From contig CATOTG010000006.1 in assembly GCA_951813015.1 (NCBI GenBank), forward strand, positions 558,001 through 622,000: a stretch of 64,000 bases of DNA, read 5' to 3'. Made by a program: the position numbers and the translations under genes. Position 1 is the stretch's first letter, and the number at the start of each line of letters is the position of its first letter. The notes beneath the pieces were generated by a model. The model was given only the letters and a program-made list of their open reading frames with translations. It was not told the DNA's origin and ran no database searches. Shown piece after piece: positions 50,153 to 57,752 of this stretch. This DNA comes from an uncultured Thermoanaerobaculia bacterium (GTDB taxonomy: Bacteria; Acidobacteriota; Thermoanaerobaculia; Multivoradales; Multivoraceae).

Positions 50153-50327
50153 ACTGGTTGCACCTGTACCTTTGCCGGGTGGATTCTGGTCCCTGTCCGA
50201 GGCCGTCCGAGAGGCGAGTAGTTGTCGAGGCTGCGGTAGCTGTGGGAAACCGGTCGGACGGTTTCCAAGGTCCGGTGGGAAACGGCTTGCCGTTTTCCGC
50301 GGGACCGGCAGCTTCCCAGTGGTTCGG
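50153..50327 (+). repeat. Family B repeat, copy 2
   Basis: About 175 bp: TTGCACCTGTACCTTTGCCG, TGGATTCTGGTCCCTGTCCG, GAGGCTGCGGTAGCTGTGGG, hairpin GGAAACGGCTTGCCGTTTTC and GACCGGCAGCTTCCCAGTGG. It is inverted relative to 46516-46686; the 3.5 kb between them holds exactly the radical SAM and Gfo/Idh genes. Confidence 0.85.
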
Positions 50328-50402
50328 CCGGCGCACCCACTGGTTGCCCCAGTGGGCACAGACCGGTCGGCGCCACGGCGTTCCGTGCCAACATCGACGC
50401 CG

Positions 50403-51512
50403 GTGAAGGCTGGCGACATCATCTCGCGCTTTCGGGTGCACGGGTCGTTGCCGTGCCTGCCGGGCGAATTGCCGTTGCCGCTGTACCGGGCCCAGGACAT
50501 CGGCGCCCGATCGTGGGTGCTGGTCGCGCGCTTTCCCGAGGACGCGCCGCGGTCCGAGGTCGAGGCCGCCGCGGAGCGGGCGGAGGTTCTCGCGACGGTC
50601 TCCTGCGACGAAGGGGAACGCATTTTCGAGCCCCTGGTCGATCGGTCGTTCGATCCTCCGGCGCATCTCGCCTGGTCCCTGGGCGGCGGTGAGATGCTCC
50701 GTCGGCGTCTCCAGCGCTCCCCGCTCAGCCCCGAGCAGGCCGCCGAAGCGGGTTTGGCGCTGGCCCGCTCATTGCGGGGTCTGCACCGGGCCGGCGTGGT
50801 CCACGGAGGCCTGCGTCCGGCGAACGTCCAACTGCTAAACGGCGGCAGGGTCGGTCTGCTGGCGCCGTCCAGCCAGGGACCGGTGACGCTGGCGGTGGCC
50901 AACGAGGCGGTCGAATCGCCGAGCCTGTGGACCGCGGCCTACCTCTCTCCCGAGCAGATAGGCGGCGCCGAGGCCGCGATCACCGGCGCCCCGGCGCCGT
51001 TCACGACCGCGGACGACGTGTGGGCGTTGGGCGTCGTGCTCCATGAGCTCGCGACGGGAGAGCTGCCCTTCCTGGCCAACACGTACGGCGCGATGAAACG
51101 AGCCGTGGCAGTCCAGCCCCTGGACCTGGCCGGCGCCCTTCCCGGAAGCGCGCCGGAGGCTTTCGAGGCGGTGTTCGCGGCGGCGCTGGACCGGGATGCC
51201 GACCGTCGTCGCGCCGCGCTGGATGACGTGATCGGTCGACTGCGCCAGGTCAAGGCGGAGCTCGTTCCGCGGGTCCGACCGCCGGTGGACAGCGTGGCCC
51301 GCACGCAAGCCCGAAAGACGGCTGCGGCGACCGATCGTTCCGCCGCCAGCCCAGCCGAGCCGGAGTGGCAATCCGCGATGTCGAGGTTCGGCCGCCATCG
51401 CCGCCGGCTCGCCCGCGAGCGCCCGACGCCGGCCCTGTGGCGGGTGCTCATCGGACCGCTCACGGCCTTGTTGTTGACCGCCGCCGCGCTTGCAGCGTGG
51501 TTGTGGTTCTGA
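50403..51512 (+). CDS. Membrane-anchored pseudokinase (Ser/Thr kinase fold)
   Basis: A 369-residue protein with a eukaryotic-like protein kinase fold and a C-terminal transmembrane helix (LTALLLTAAALAAWLWF). The catalytic-loop equivalent is VVHGGLRPANVQLL: H134-G135-G136 replaces His-Arg-Asp, so the catalytic Asp is missing. The DFG position reads VGLLAP. AAYLSPEQIGG (activation segment end) and DDVWALGVVLHELATGELPF (subdomain IX) are retained. It is thus probably catalytically dead and a binding or scaffold protein. The GTG start at 50403 follows a repeat-rich gap. Relation to the preceding sugar-modifying genes is unproven. Confidence 0.8.
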   Translation: MKAGDIISRFRVHGSLPCLPGELPLPLYRAQDIGARSWVLVARFPEDAPRSEVEAAAERAEVLATVSCDEGERIFEPLVDRSFDPPAHLAWSLGGGEMLRRRLQRSPLSPEQAAEAGLALARSLRGLHRAGVVHGGLRPANVQLLNGGRVGLLAPSSQGPVTLAVANEAVESPSLWTAAYLSPEQIGGAEAAITGAPAPFTTADDVWALGVVLHELATGELPFLANTYGAMKRAVAVQPLDLAGALPGSAPEAFEAVFAAALDRDADRRRAALDDVIGRLRQVKAELVPRVRPPVDSVARTQARKTAAATDRSAASPAEPEWQSAMSRFGRHRRRLARERPTPALWRVLIGPLTALLLTAAALAAWLWF

Positions 51513-51563
51513 GAAAGGACTGCGTGCGGTGGTTTGGCCGGAGGTTTCGCCGCCGCGAGGCCC

Positions 51564-51590
51564 TTGATCGCCTCCTCGCTGTGCTACTCT
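51564..51590 (+). promoter_or_regulatory. Promoter of small secreted protein
   Basis: TTGATC at 51564-51569 and the extended -10 TGCTACTCT at 51582-51590 (spacer 15). It lies 51 bp before the start codon and shares its -10 with 20345-20353. Confidence 0.45.
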
Positions 51591-51640
51591 GATCTGCGCT
51601 ACGGTACCCAACCCGCCTTGAAGCAACTGGAGGATTCGTC

Positions 51641-51985
51641 ATGAAGAAGGCACTGTTTGCGGTTCTGGCTCTTTCGTTGATGGTCGGCGCGCCGGCGCTG
51701 GCTGGTGAAACCTGGACCGGCGAGGTCCTCGACATGGTCTGCTTCGGTCAGGGTCAGAAGGGCGCCGGTCATGCCGGCTGCGCTGTGACCTGCCTGAAGA
51801 AGGGCAACGACATGGGTCTCCTCGTCGGAGATGACGTCGTCAAGATCGACCGCGCCGGTTCCGACGCCGACGCGATCAAGGCGCTCGAGAACCTCGGCGG
51901 CAAGGCCGCCAAGGTCACCGGCAAGGCGATGAAGGCCGACGACGGCACGGTCACCGTGACCGTTGCCGCTGCCGAAGCCGCCTGA
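51641..51985 (+). CDS. Small secreted protein, unknown function
   Basis: A 114-residue exported protein. The signal peptide KKALFAVLALSLMVGAPALA is followed by ETWTGEVLDMVCFGQGQKGAG, HAGCAVTCLKKGNDMGLLVGD and a Lys-rich end. Three Cys and one His in M-V-C...H-A-G-C-A-V-T-C recall a small family of periplasmic proteins in which such residues may bind metal or haem; this is unproven. GGAGG lies at a good distance from the ATG. The gene has its own promoter and a strong terminator, suggesting a monocistronic, well-expressed message. Confidence 0.8.
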   Translation: MKKALFAVLALSLMVGAPALAGETWTGEVLDMVCFGQGQKGAGHAGCAVTCLKKGNDMGLLVGDDVVKIDRAGSDADAIKALENLGGKAAKVTGKAMKADDGTVTVTVAAAEAA

Positions 51986-52007
51986 CGGTCAGGTCAGCGA
52001 CTGGTTT

Positions 52008-52033
52008 GAAAGCGGGCCTTCGGGCCCGCTTTC
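52008..52033 (+). terminator. Rho-independent terminator
   Basis: GAAAGCGGGCC-TTC-GGGCCCGCTTTC: an 11-bp perfect stem with a small loop, followed by TTCGTTT. It is the clearest terminator in the window and ends the small secreted protein gene. Confidence 0.85.
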
Positions 52034-52125
52034 TTCGTTTGGGCGCTCCTGCCGGCGCAACGGCCCTGCGGCCACCCGGCGGTCTGCCGCACCCGGTGTT
52101 TGCTGCTATGCCATAGTCCGCTGGC

Positions 52126-53802
52126 ATGATCCAGTTGAACCGTTACTCTGCTCGCATCACCCAGGACAAGTCCCAGGGCGCCTCGCAGGCGATGCTCTAC
52201 GGGGCCGGTCTGACGCCCGACGACATGGCGAAGCCGCAGGTCGGGATCGCCAGCGTCTGGTACGAGGGCAACACGTGCAACATGCACCTCCTGGACCTTG
52301 CCGCGGCGGCCAAGGAGGGCGTCGACAAGACGGGCTGCCTGGGCCTGCGGTTCAACACGGTCGGGGTCTCGGACGGCATCTCGATGGGCACGGACGGGAT
52401 GAGCTACTCGCTCCAGTCGCGGGACCTGATCGCCGACTCGATCGAGACGGTGATGGCGGCGCAGTGGTACGACGCGAACATCTCGATTCCCGGCTGCGAC
52501 AAGAACATGCCCGGCTGCATGATGGCGATCGCGCGGCTTGACCGCCCGTCGCTCGTGATCTACGGCGGCACGATTCGGTCCGGCGAGTTCCGCGGCGACA
52601 AGATCGACATCATCTCCGCCTTCCAGAGCTACGGCGAAGCGATCAGCGGCGCCCTGACCGACGACGACCGGGAAACCATCGTCCGCCGCGCCTGCCCGGG
52701 CGCGGGCGCCTGCGGCGGCATGTACACGGCGAACACGATGGCGGTCGCGATCGAAGCGCTGGGCATGTCCCTGCCCTACAGCTCGTCGACGCCCGCCGTG
52801 GCTGAAGGGAAGCTGGAGGAGTGCCGCCGCGCCGGCGCCGCGATCAAGAACCTGCTCGAGCTGGACCTCCGCCCGAGCGCGATCATGACCCGGTCGGCGT
52901 TCGAGAACGCGATGGTGCTGATCACGGTGCTCGGCGGCTCGACCAACGCGGTGCTTCACCTCCTGGCGATCGCCGATTCGGCCGGCGTCGACCTATCGAT
53001 TGACGACTTCCAGAAGGTCAGCGACCGGATTCCCTTCCTCGCCGACCTGAAGCCCTCGGGCCGTTACCTGATGGAGGACCTGCACGACGTCGGCGGCGCC
53101 CCGGCGGTGCTGCGGATGCTGCTCGACCGGGGATTGATCGACGGCGACTGCCTGACGGTCACCGGCCGCACGATGGCCGAGAACCTGGCCTCGCTGCCGG
53201 ACCTCGCCGAGGGGCAGGATGTCGTGCTGCCGTTCGACGAACCGATCAAGTCGACCGGCCACCTCCAGATTCTTCGCGGCAACCTGGCCCCCGAGGGCGC
53301 CGTGGCGAAGATCACCGGCAAGGAGGGGGAGCGGTTCGCCGGGCCGGCCCAGGTCCACGATTCGGAGGAGGCGATGGTCGAGGCTCTGGAGCGCGGCGAG
53401 ATCCGCGCCGGTTCCGTGATCGTCATTCGCTTCGAGGGTCCGAAGGGCGGCCCCGGCATGCCCGAGATGCTCAAGCCGACATCGGCGCTGATGGGCGCCG
53501 GCCTCGGCGACGACGTGGCGCTCGTCACCGACGGCCGCTTCTCCGGCGGCTCGCACGGCTTCCTGATCGGCCACGTGGCGCCCGAGGCGCAGGAAGGCGG
53601 TCCCCTGGCCCTGGTCCGCGACGGCGACCGGGTCGAGATCGACGCAGTCCGCAACACGATCGACATGGCGGTCGACGACGCGGAACTCGAAGCCCGCAGG
53701 GCGGCCTGGGAGGCGCCGCCCCTCAAGGCGAAGCGCGGCACGCTCCACCGCTACATCAAGACCGTCAGCTCCGCGTCGACGGGCTGCGTAACGGACGCCT
53801 GA
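52126..53802 (+). CDS. ilvD: Dihydroxy-acid dehydratase
   Basis: A 558-residue iron-sulfur enzyme of branched-chain amino acid synthesis, dehydrating dihydroxy-isovalerate and dihydroxy-methylvalerate. The three cluster Cys regions are [26 protein letters not shown] and [16 protein letters not shown]. Substrate and metal regions include [22 protein letters not shown] near the C-terminus. The pattern with three Cys and the shorter length fits the 2Fe-2S type. The ATG is at 52126; an extended -10 (TGCCATAGT, 52109-52117) lies just upstream and would give an almost leaderless message. Other ilv genes are not in the window. Confidence 0.96.
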   Translation: MIQLNRYSARITQDKSQGASQAMLYGAGLTPDDMAKPQVGIASVWYEGNTCNMHLLDLAAAAKEGVDKTGCLGLRFNTVGVSDGISMGTDGMSYSLQSRDLIADSIETVMAAQWYDANISIPGCDKNMPGCMMAIARLDRPSLVIYGGTIRSGEFRGDKIDIISAFQSYGEAISGALTDDDRETIVRRACPGAGACGGMYTANTMAVAIEALGMSLPYSSSTPAVAEGKLEECRRAGAAIKNLLELDLRPSAIMTRSAFENAMVLITVLGGSTNAVLHLLAIADSAGVDLSIDDFQKVSDRIPFLADLKPSGRYLMEDLHDVGGAPAVLRMLLDRGLIDGDCLTVTGRTMAENLASLPDLAEGQDVVLPFDEPIKSTGHLQILRGNLAPEGAVAKITGKEGERFAGPAQVHDSEEAMVEALERGEIRAGSVIVIRFEGPKGGPGMPEMLKPTSALMGAGLGDDVALVTDGRFSGGSHGFLIGHVAPEAQEGGPLALVRDGDRVEIDAVRNTIDMAVDDAELEARRAAWEAPPLKAKRGTLHRYIKTVSSASTGCVTDA

Positions 53803-53817
53803 TTCATGAAGTCGCCC

Positions 53818-53930
53818 GGATGCCGGCCGGAACCCGAGTGGCGCGGATCAGCGCCACCCGCGAACCGGTCCGTGCACCCGTCCGCGGGCGCACGGATGGC
53901 CTTCTGGCCCGCATCCGGGCGCCGTCGCGA
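53818..53930 (-). repeat. Family A repeat, full form, inverted, overlapping VWA gene start
   Basis: On the minus strand it carries the TCCGTGCGCCCGCGGACGGG head hairpin, CGGTTCGCGGGTGGCGC, and the TTCCGGCCGGCATCCGG end. The ATG at 53896 lies inside the repeat. Confidence 0.88.
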
Positions 53931-55737
53931 AGCGGCGAGCGCGACCCTCGCCGTCCTGCTCGTTCTCGCCGCCGCCGTCCCGGCCGCCGCCCGGCAGGAC
54001 GACATGCCGGCCGTCTTCTCCGAGGTGATCGACGTTCGCGTCGTGAACATCGAGGTCGTCGTCACCGACAGGGACGGCGAGCGGGTCCACGGCCTGGACG
54101 CGTCGGACTTTGAACTCCTGGTCGACGGCGAACGGATGCCGATCGGCTACTTCACCGAGATCGACGAGAGCATGGCCCGGGGAAGCGCCGCCGGCGCGGT
54201 GGCCGGCGTGCCGAACCTTGACCCGAACACTCCGGTGGGCACGAACTTCCTCGTCTTCATCGACGACCTGTTCTCGATCCAGCGCGACCGGAACCGGGTG
54301 CTCGACCGCCTGGAGGAGGACCTGTGGCGCCTGCACCCGGCGGACCGGGTGGCCGCCGTCGCCTTCGACGGCAAGACGATCGAGACGCTGTCCGCCTGGA
54401 CGGACTCGCAGGACCAGTTGGCTGAGGCGCTCGACCGGGCCCGCGGCCGGGAGACCTACGGCCTGCAGAGGCTCAGCGAGCAGAAGATGCTGGAGGGCGA
54501 CCGGGAAGCCGAGGCGATCCTCGAGTCGGTAGCCGACCTGGCCTTTGGAGGGGATGAACTGAGGGAGGAGATCACCAGTCAGGGAAGTGCCCCGGCCGGG
54601 TTCGGGAGTTCCGAGGCGGCTGAGTTGGCGAGCGCGGACAGGACGGTCGGGCAGGACGGCGCCGGCGTGCAGGACGTGATGGGCTCTTCCCTCTCGGGCC
54701 TGGAACGCCGGTTCGCGCGGCGCCTGGACCAGCAGTTGCACCGCTCGGTGCTGGCCGCGGTGGCGAGCATGCGCAGTTTCTCCGACCAGCCCGGCCGCAA
54801 GGTGATGCTTCTGCTCACCGGCGGCTGGCCCCGGTCGCCGGCGCTCTTCACCGTCGCGGCGGCGAACGAGAGCACGATCAACGCGGCCGCGGCGGGCGAC
54901 GGCTACATGATGAGTGAGGACGAGCTGTACGGACCCCTGGTGTCGGCCGCGAACCTGATCGGTTATGCGCTCTATCCCGTCGATCTGCAGGGGTCGAATG
55001 CGGACTTCGCCGCCGATGCCTCCCTGTCGCTGGGTCAGGATGTGGGGCCGGACAGCCTCGGCGTCACCGCGGGTGCGCTGAACCGGGAGCAGATCGTCCA
55101 GGGCGCCCTGGAAATGCTGGCCCACGCGACCGGCGGCGTGCCGATGATCAACGCCGAGCGGGATGCGGCCCTGGCCAGGGTGGTCGAGGACACGCGCTCG
55201 TACTACTGGCTCGGCTTCGAGCCGAGCCGCCGGGAGGACGATGCGTTCCACGACGTCGAGGTCCGCCTGGTCGACCGCGACGACCTGAGGGTCCGGACCC
55301 GCGAGGGTTACGTGGACATCTCGCGCGAACGCGAGGTCGCGATAACCGTCGAAGCCGCCCTGCTGTTCGGCGGCCAACCCGCGGCGCAACCGCTCCAGGT
55401 CACCTTTGGCGAGCCCGTCGGCGGCCGCCGGCGCAGGATGTCCGTGCCCGTCGAGGTCGCGATTCCGCTCGACGAGGTCCAGCTTCTTCCCGTCGGCGGC
55501 ATGTGGCGGAACGAACTCGAAGTGCGGGTCACCGCGATGGACATGAACGGCAACCGCGCCGACATGTCGATCGAGAAGATCCGGATCGCCGGCCCCGAGA
55601 GGCCGCGCCCCGGGCAGCTCTTCTACTACGAGACCGAGCTGCGCCTCCGCCGCCGCGAGCACACCTACGTCATCGCCGTCTACGATCCGCTGACCGGCGC
55701 CGTGCTGACCTCCACCGGCGGCCTCAGCCCGAAGTGA
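53896..55737 (+). CDS. Secreted VWFA-related domain protein, first copy
   Basis: A protein of about 613 residues resembling the VWFA-related proteins frequent in Acidobacteriota. The signal peptide (SATLAVLLVLAAAVPAAA) is preceded by MAFWPASGRRR, encoded by a family A repeat. Then follow FSEVIDVRVVNIEVVVTDRD, DFELLVDGE and a VWA-like core with FLVFIDDLFSIQRDRNRVLD in place of the classical DxSxS metal site. Later segments are GRKVMLLLTGGWP, YYWLGFEP and a beta-rich C-terminal third. An earlier in-frame ATG at 53806 would add 30 repeat-encoded residues. Function is unknown. It is in tandem with a close paralogue. Confidence 0.82.
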   Translation: MAFWPASGRRREAASATLAVLLVLAAAVPAAARQDDMPAVFSEVIDVRVVNIEVVVTDRDGERVHGLDASDFELLVDGERMPIGYFTEIDESMARGSAAGAVAGVPNLDPNTPVGTNFLVFIDDLFSIQRDRNRVLDRLEEDLWRLHPADRVAAVAFDGKTIETLSAWTDSQDQLAEALDRARGRETYGLQRLSEQKMLEGDREAEAILESVADLAFGGDELREEITSQGSAPAGFGSSEAAELASADRTVGQDGAGVQDVMGSSLSGLERRFARRLDQQLHRSVLAAVASMRSFSDQPGRKVMLLLTGGWPRSPALFTVAAANESTINAAAAGDGYMMSEDELYGPLVSAANLIGYALYPVDLQGSNADFAADASLSLGQDVGPDSLGVTAGALNREQIVQGALEMLAHATGGVPMINAERDAALARVVEDTRSYYWLGFEPSRREDDAFHDVEVRLVDRDDLRVRTREGYVDISREREVAITVEAALLFGGQPAAQPLQVTFGEPVGGRRRRMSVPVEVAIPLDEVQLLPVGGMWRNELEVRVTAMDMNGNRADMSIEKIRIAGPERPRPGQLFYYETELRLRRREHTYVIAVYDPLTGAVLTSTGGLSPK

Positions 55738-55755
55738 CGACCAACCACCGGGTAC

Positions 55756-55870
55756 AGGTGCGCCGGCCTGCCATCCGCGCGCCCGCGGACGGCGCACGGA
55801 CTGGTTCGCGGGTGGCGGGAATCTGCGCCATCCGGGACTCCGGCCGGCATCCGGGCGCCGCCGCGCAGCG
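55756..55870 (+). repeat. Family A repeat, full form, between VWA paralogues
   Basis: GGTGCGCCGGCCTGCCATCC, GCGCGCCC-GCGGAC-GGCGCAC, ACTGGTTCGCGGGTGGCGGG, CTCCGGCCGGCATCCGGGCG and CCGCCGCGCAGCGG. The two VWA genes are separated mainly by this copy. Confidence 0.88.
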
Positions 55871-55947
55871 GCTTGCGCGAACCAAACGCCCGCGTTCCGG
55901 TAGTCTTCTTTACCGCTGTTGCTCCTGACGAGTTGGGAACCGAGCCC

Positions 55948-57699
55948 ATGACGAAGCTCCGACGAACCGCCGACGTCCCCCGCACCCTCGCTGCGATGGC
56001 GCTCCTGCTCCTTCTGGCCGCCGCCGCCGCCCCGATAGCCGCGCAGCAGGACGACCTGCCGGCCGTCTTCTCGGAGGTGATCGACGTCCGGGTCGTGAAC
56101 ATCGAGGTCGTCGTGACGGACAAGCAGGGGAACCGCATCCACGATCTCGTCGCGTCGGACTTCGAACTCCTCGTCGACGGAGAGCCGACGCCTATCGACT
56201 ACTTCACGGAGATCGCGGAGGGCCTTGCCCGCGAGACGGCGGAAGCGGACGTGGCGGGGGTGGCGGGGGTGCCGAACCTGGAACCGAACACGCCGGTCGG
56301 CACGAGCTTCCTCGTGTTCATCGACGATTTCTTTTCGATCCAGCGCGACCGGAACCGGGTGATCGACCGCCTGGAGGAAGACCTGGCCCAACTCGGTCCG
56401 GCCGACCGGGTGGCCGCCGTCGCCTTCGACGGCAAGACGGTCACGATGCTTACCACCTGGACCAACTCGCCGACCGGGTTGGCCGACGCCCTGCAGCAGG
56501 CGCGCCGCCGCAGGGCCCATGGCCTGATGCGGATGGGCGAACTGCGCACGAACGACCAGGAGCGGTCCGAGCAGTCGGAACTGCGGGCGATCTCGAACCG
56601 GTTCATCGAGGAGGGCGGCCTCGAGACGCCCGAGGAGACGATGCGGACCAGCCTGCGCGGCACGGAGTTGCGGTACGCGACGAAGCTGGAGAGCCAGTTG
56701 AAGACCTCCGTGCTGGCGGCGGTGGCCACCCTGCGCAGCTTCGCCAACCGGCCGGGCCGCAAGGTGATGCTCCTGCTCGCCGGGGGCTGGCCCCAGTCGC
56801 CGGCGCTCTACACGATCGCCAGCGGCGGCATCAGCGCCGAGGGCCTCGGCGCCGCCTCCGACAGCCGAATCATGAGCCATGACGACCTCTACGGTCCCCT
56901 CGTCTCCGCCGCGAACCTGATCGGCTACACGCTCTACCCGGTCGACGTGCCGGGATTCCGTCCGACGTTCAGACTCGATGCCTCGGCGGGGGTCGACGGC
57001 AACTCGGCGAGCGACCCGTCCGCCGGCGCCGGCGCCTTCCAGGAGCGGGAGTTGCTCCAGCACAACACCCTCCAGTTGCTGGCGCACTCGACCGGCGGTG
57101 TGCCGCTGATCAACGCGGGACGCGATACGGCGCTGGCCGACGTGGTGGCGGACACCCGCTCGTACTACTGGCTCGGGTTCGAGCCGCAGCGCCAGGAGGA
57201 CGACGCCGTCCACGACGTCGAGGTCCGCCTGGTGGACTATCCCGACTACCGCGTGCGCTCGCGCGAGGAGTATGTGGACATGTCGCGCACCTCCGAGGTC
57301 ACGATGATGGTCGAGGGCGCGCTGCTCTTCGGCAATCCGCCGAGCGCCAAGCCTCTCGGCGTCCGTTTCGGCAAGCCGCGGCGGCGCGGATTCGGGAAGA
57401 TCGTCGTGCCCGTCACCGTCTCGATTCCTCTCGACGAAGTGACGCTTCTTCCCGTCGCCGGCGTGTGGCAGAACGAGCTGGAGTACCGCGTCACGGTGAT
57501 GGACAAGGACGGCAACCGTTCCGAAACTCCGGTGGAGAAGATACGGATCGCCGGCAACCAGGCGCCGCGTCCGGGCCAGTACTTCACCTACGAGACGGGC
57601 CTCGAACTCCGCCGCCGCGAGCACACCTTCGTCATCGCCGTCTACGACCCGCTGACCGGGGCGATCCTGTCCTCCAGCGGGGACATCGGCCCGCGGTAG
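55948..57699 (+). CDS. Secreted VWFA-related domain protein, second copy
   Basis: A 583-residue paralogue of the preceding gene product with the same layout: signal peptide (TLAAMALLLLLAAAAAPIAA), VFSEVIDVRVVNIEVVVTD, FLVFIDDFFSIQRDRNRVID, GRKVMLLLAGGWPQSPALYT, YYWLGFEPQRQEDD and a C-terminal beta region ending AVYDPLTGAILSSSGDIG. It lacks the first copy's long Gly/Ser-rich central insertion. The ATG at 55948 has GGGAA upstream and, unlike its neighbour, carries no repeat-derived residues, so it shows the ancestral N-terminus. Confidence 0.85.
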   Translation: MTKLRRTADVPRTLAAMALLLLLAAAAAPIAAQQDDLPAVFSEVIDVRVVNIEVVVTDKQGNRIHDLVASDFELLVDGEPTPIDYFTEIAEGLARETAEADVAGVAGVPNLEPNTPVGTSFLVFIDDFFSIQRDRNRVIDRLEEDLAQLGPADRVAAVAFDGKTVTMLTTWTNSPTGLADALQQARRRRAHGLMRMGELRTNDQERSEQSELRAISNRFIEEGGLETPEETMRTSLRGTELRYATKLESQLKTSVLAAVATLRSFANRPGRKVMLLLAGGWPQSPALYTIASGGISAEGLGAASDSRIMSHDDLYGPLVSAANLIGYTLYPVDVPGFRPTFRLDASAGVDGNSASDPSAGAGAFQERELLQHNTLQLLAHSTGGVPLINAGRDTALADVVADTRSYYWLGFEPQRQEDDAVHDVEVRLVDYPDYRVRSREEYVDMSRTSEVTMMVEGALLFGNPPSAKPLGVRFGKPRRRGFGKIVVPVTVSIPLDEVTLLPVAGVWQNELEYRVTVMDKDGNRSETPVEKIRIAGNQAPRPGQYFTYETGLELRRREHTFVIAVYDPLTGAILSSSGDIGPR

Positions 57700-57701
57700 C
57701 G

Positions 57702-57731
57702 GGGCGCCGGCCTCCGGCCGGCGCACCCAAT
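57702..57731 (+). repeat. Family A repeat, minimal form
   Basis: GCGCCGGCCTCCGGCCGGCGC is a near-perfect inverted repeat followed by ACCCAATGG. It lies in the 53-bp gap between the VWA and S9 peptidase genes. Confidence 0.6.
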
Positions 57732-57752
57732 GGTCGCGTTACAGTCCGTCGG

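Noticed and set aside
53848..57726. A 1292-codon minus-strand open frame opposite the VWA genes
   Set aside because: Its repeated sequence pattern only mirrors the two paralogous VWA genes on the plus strand; no independent domain is seen.
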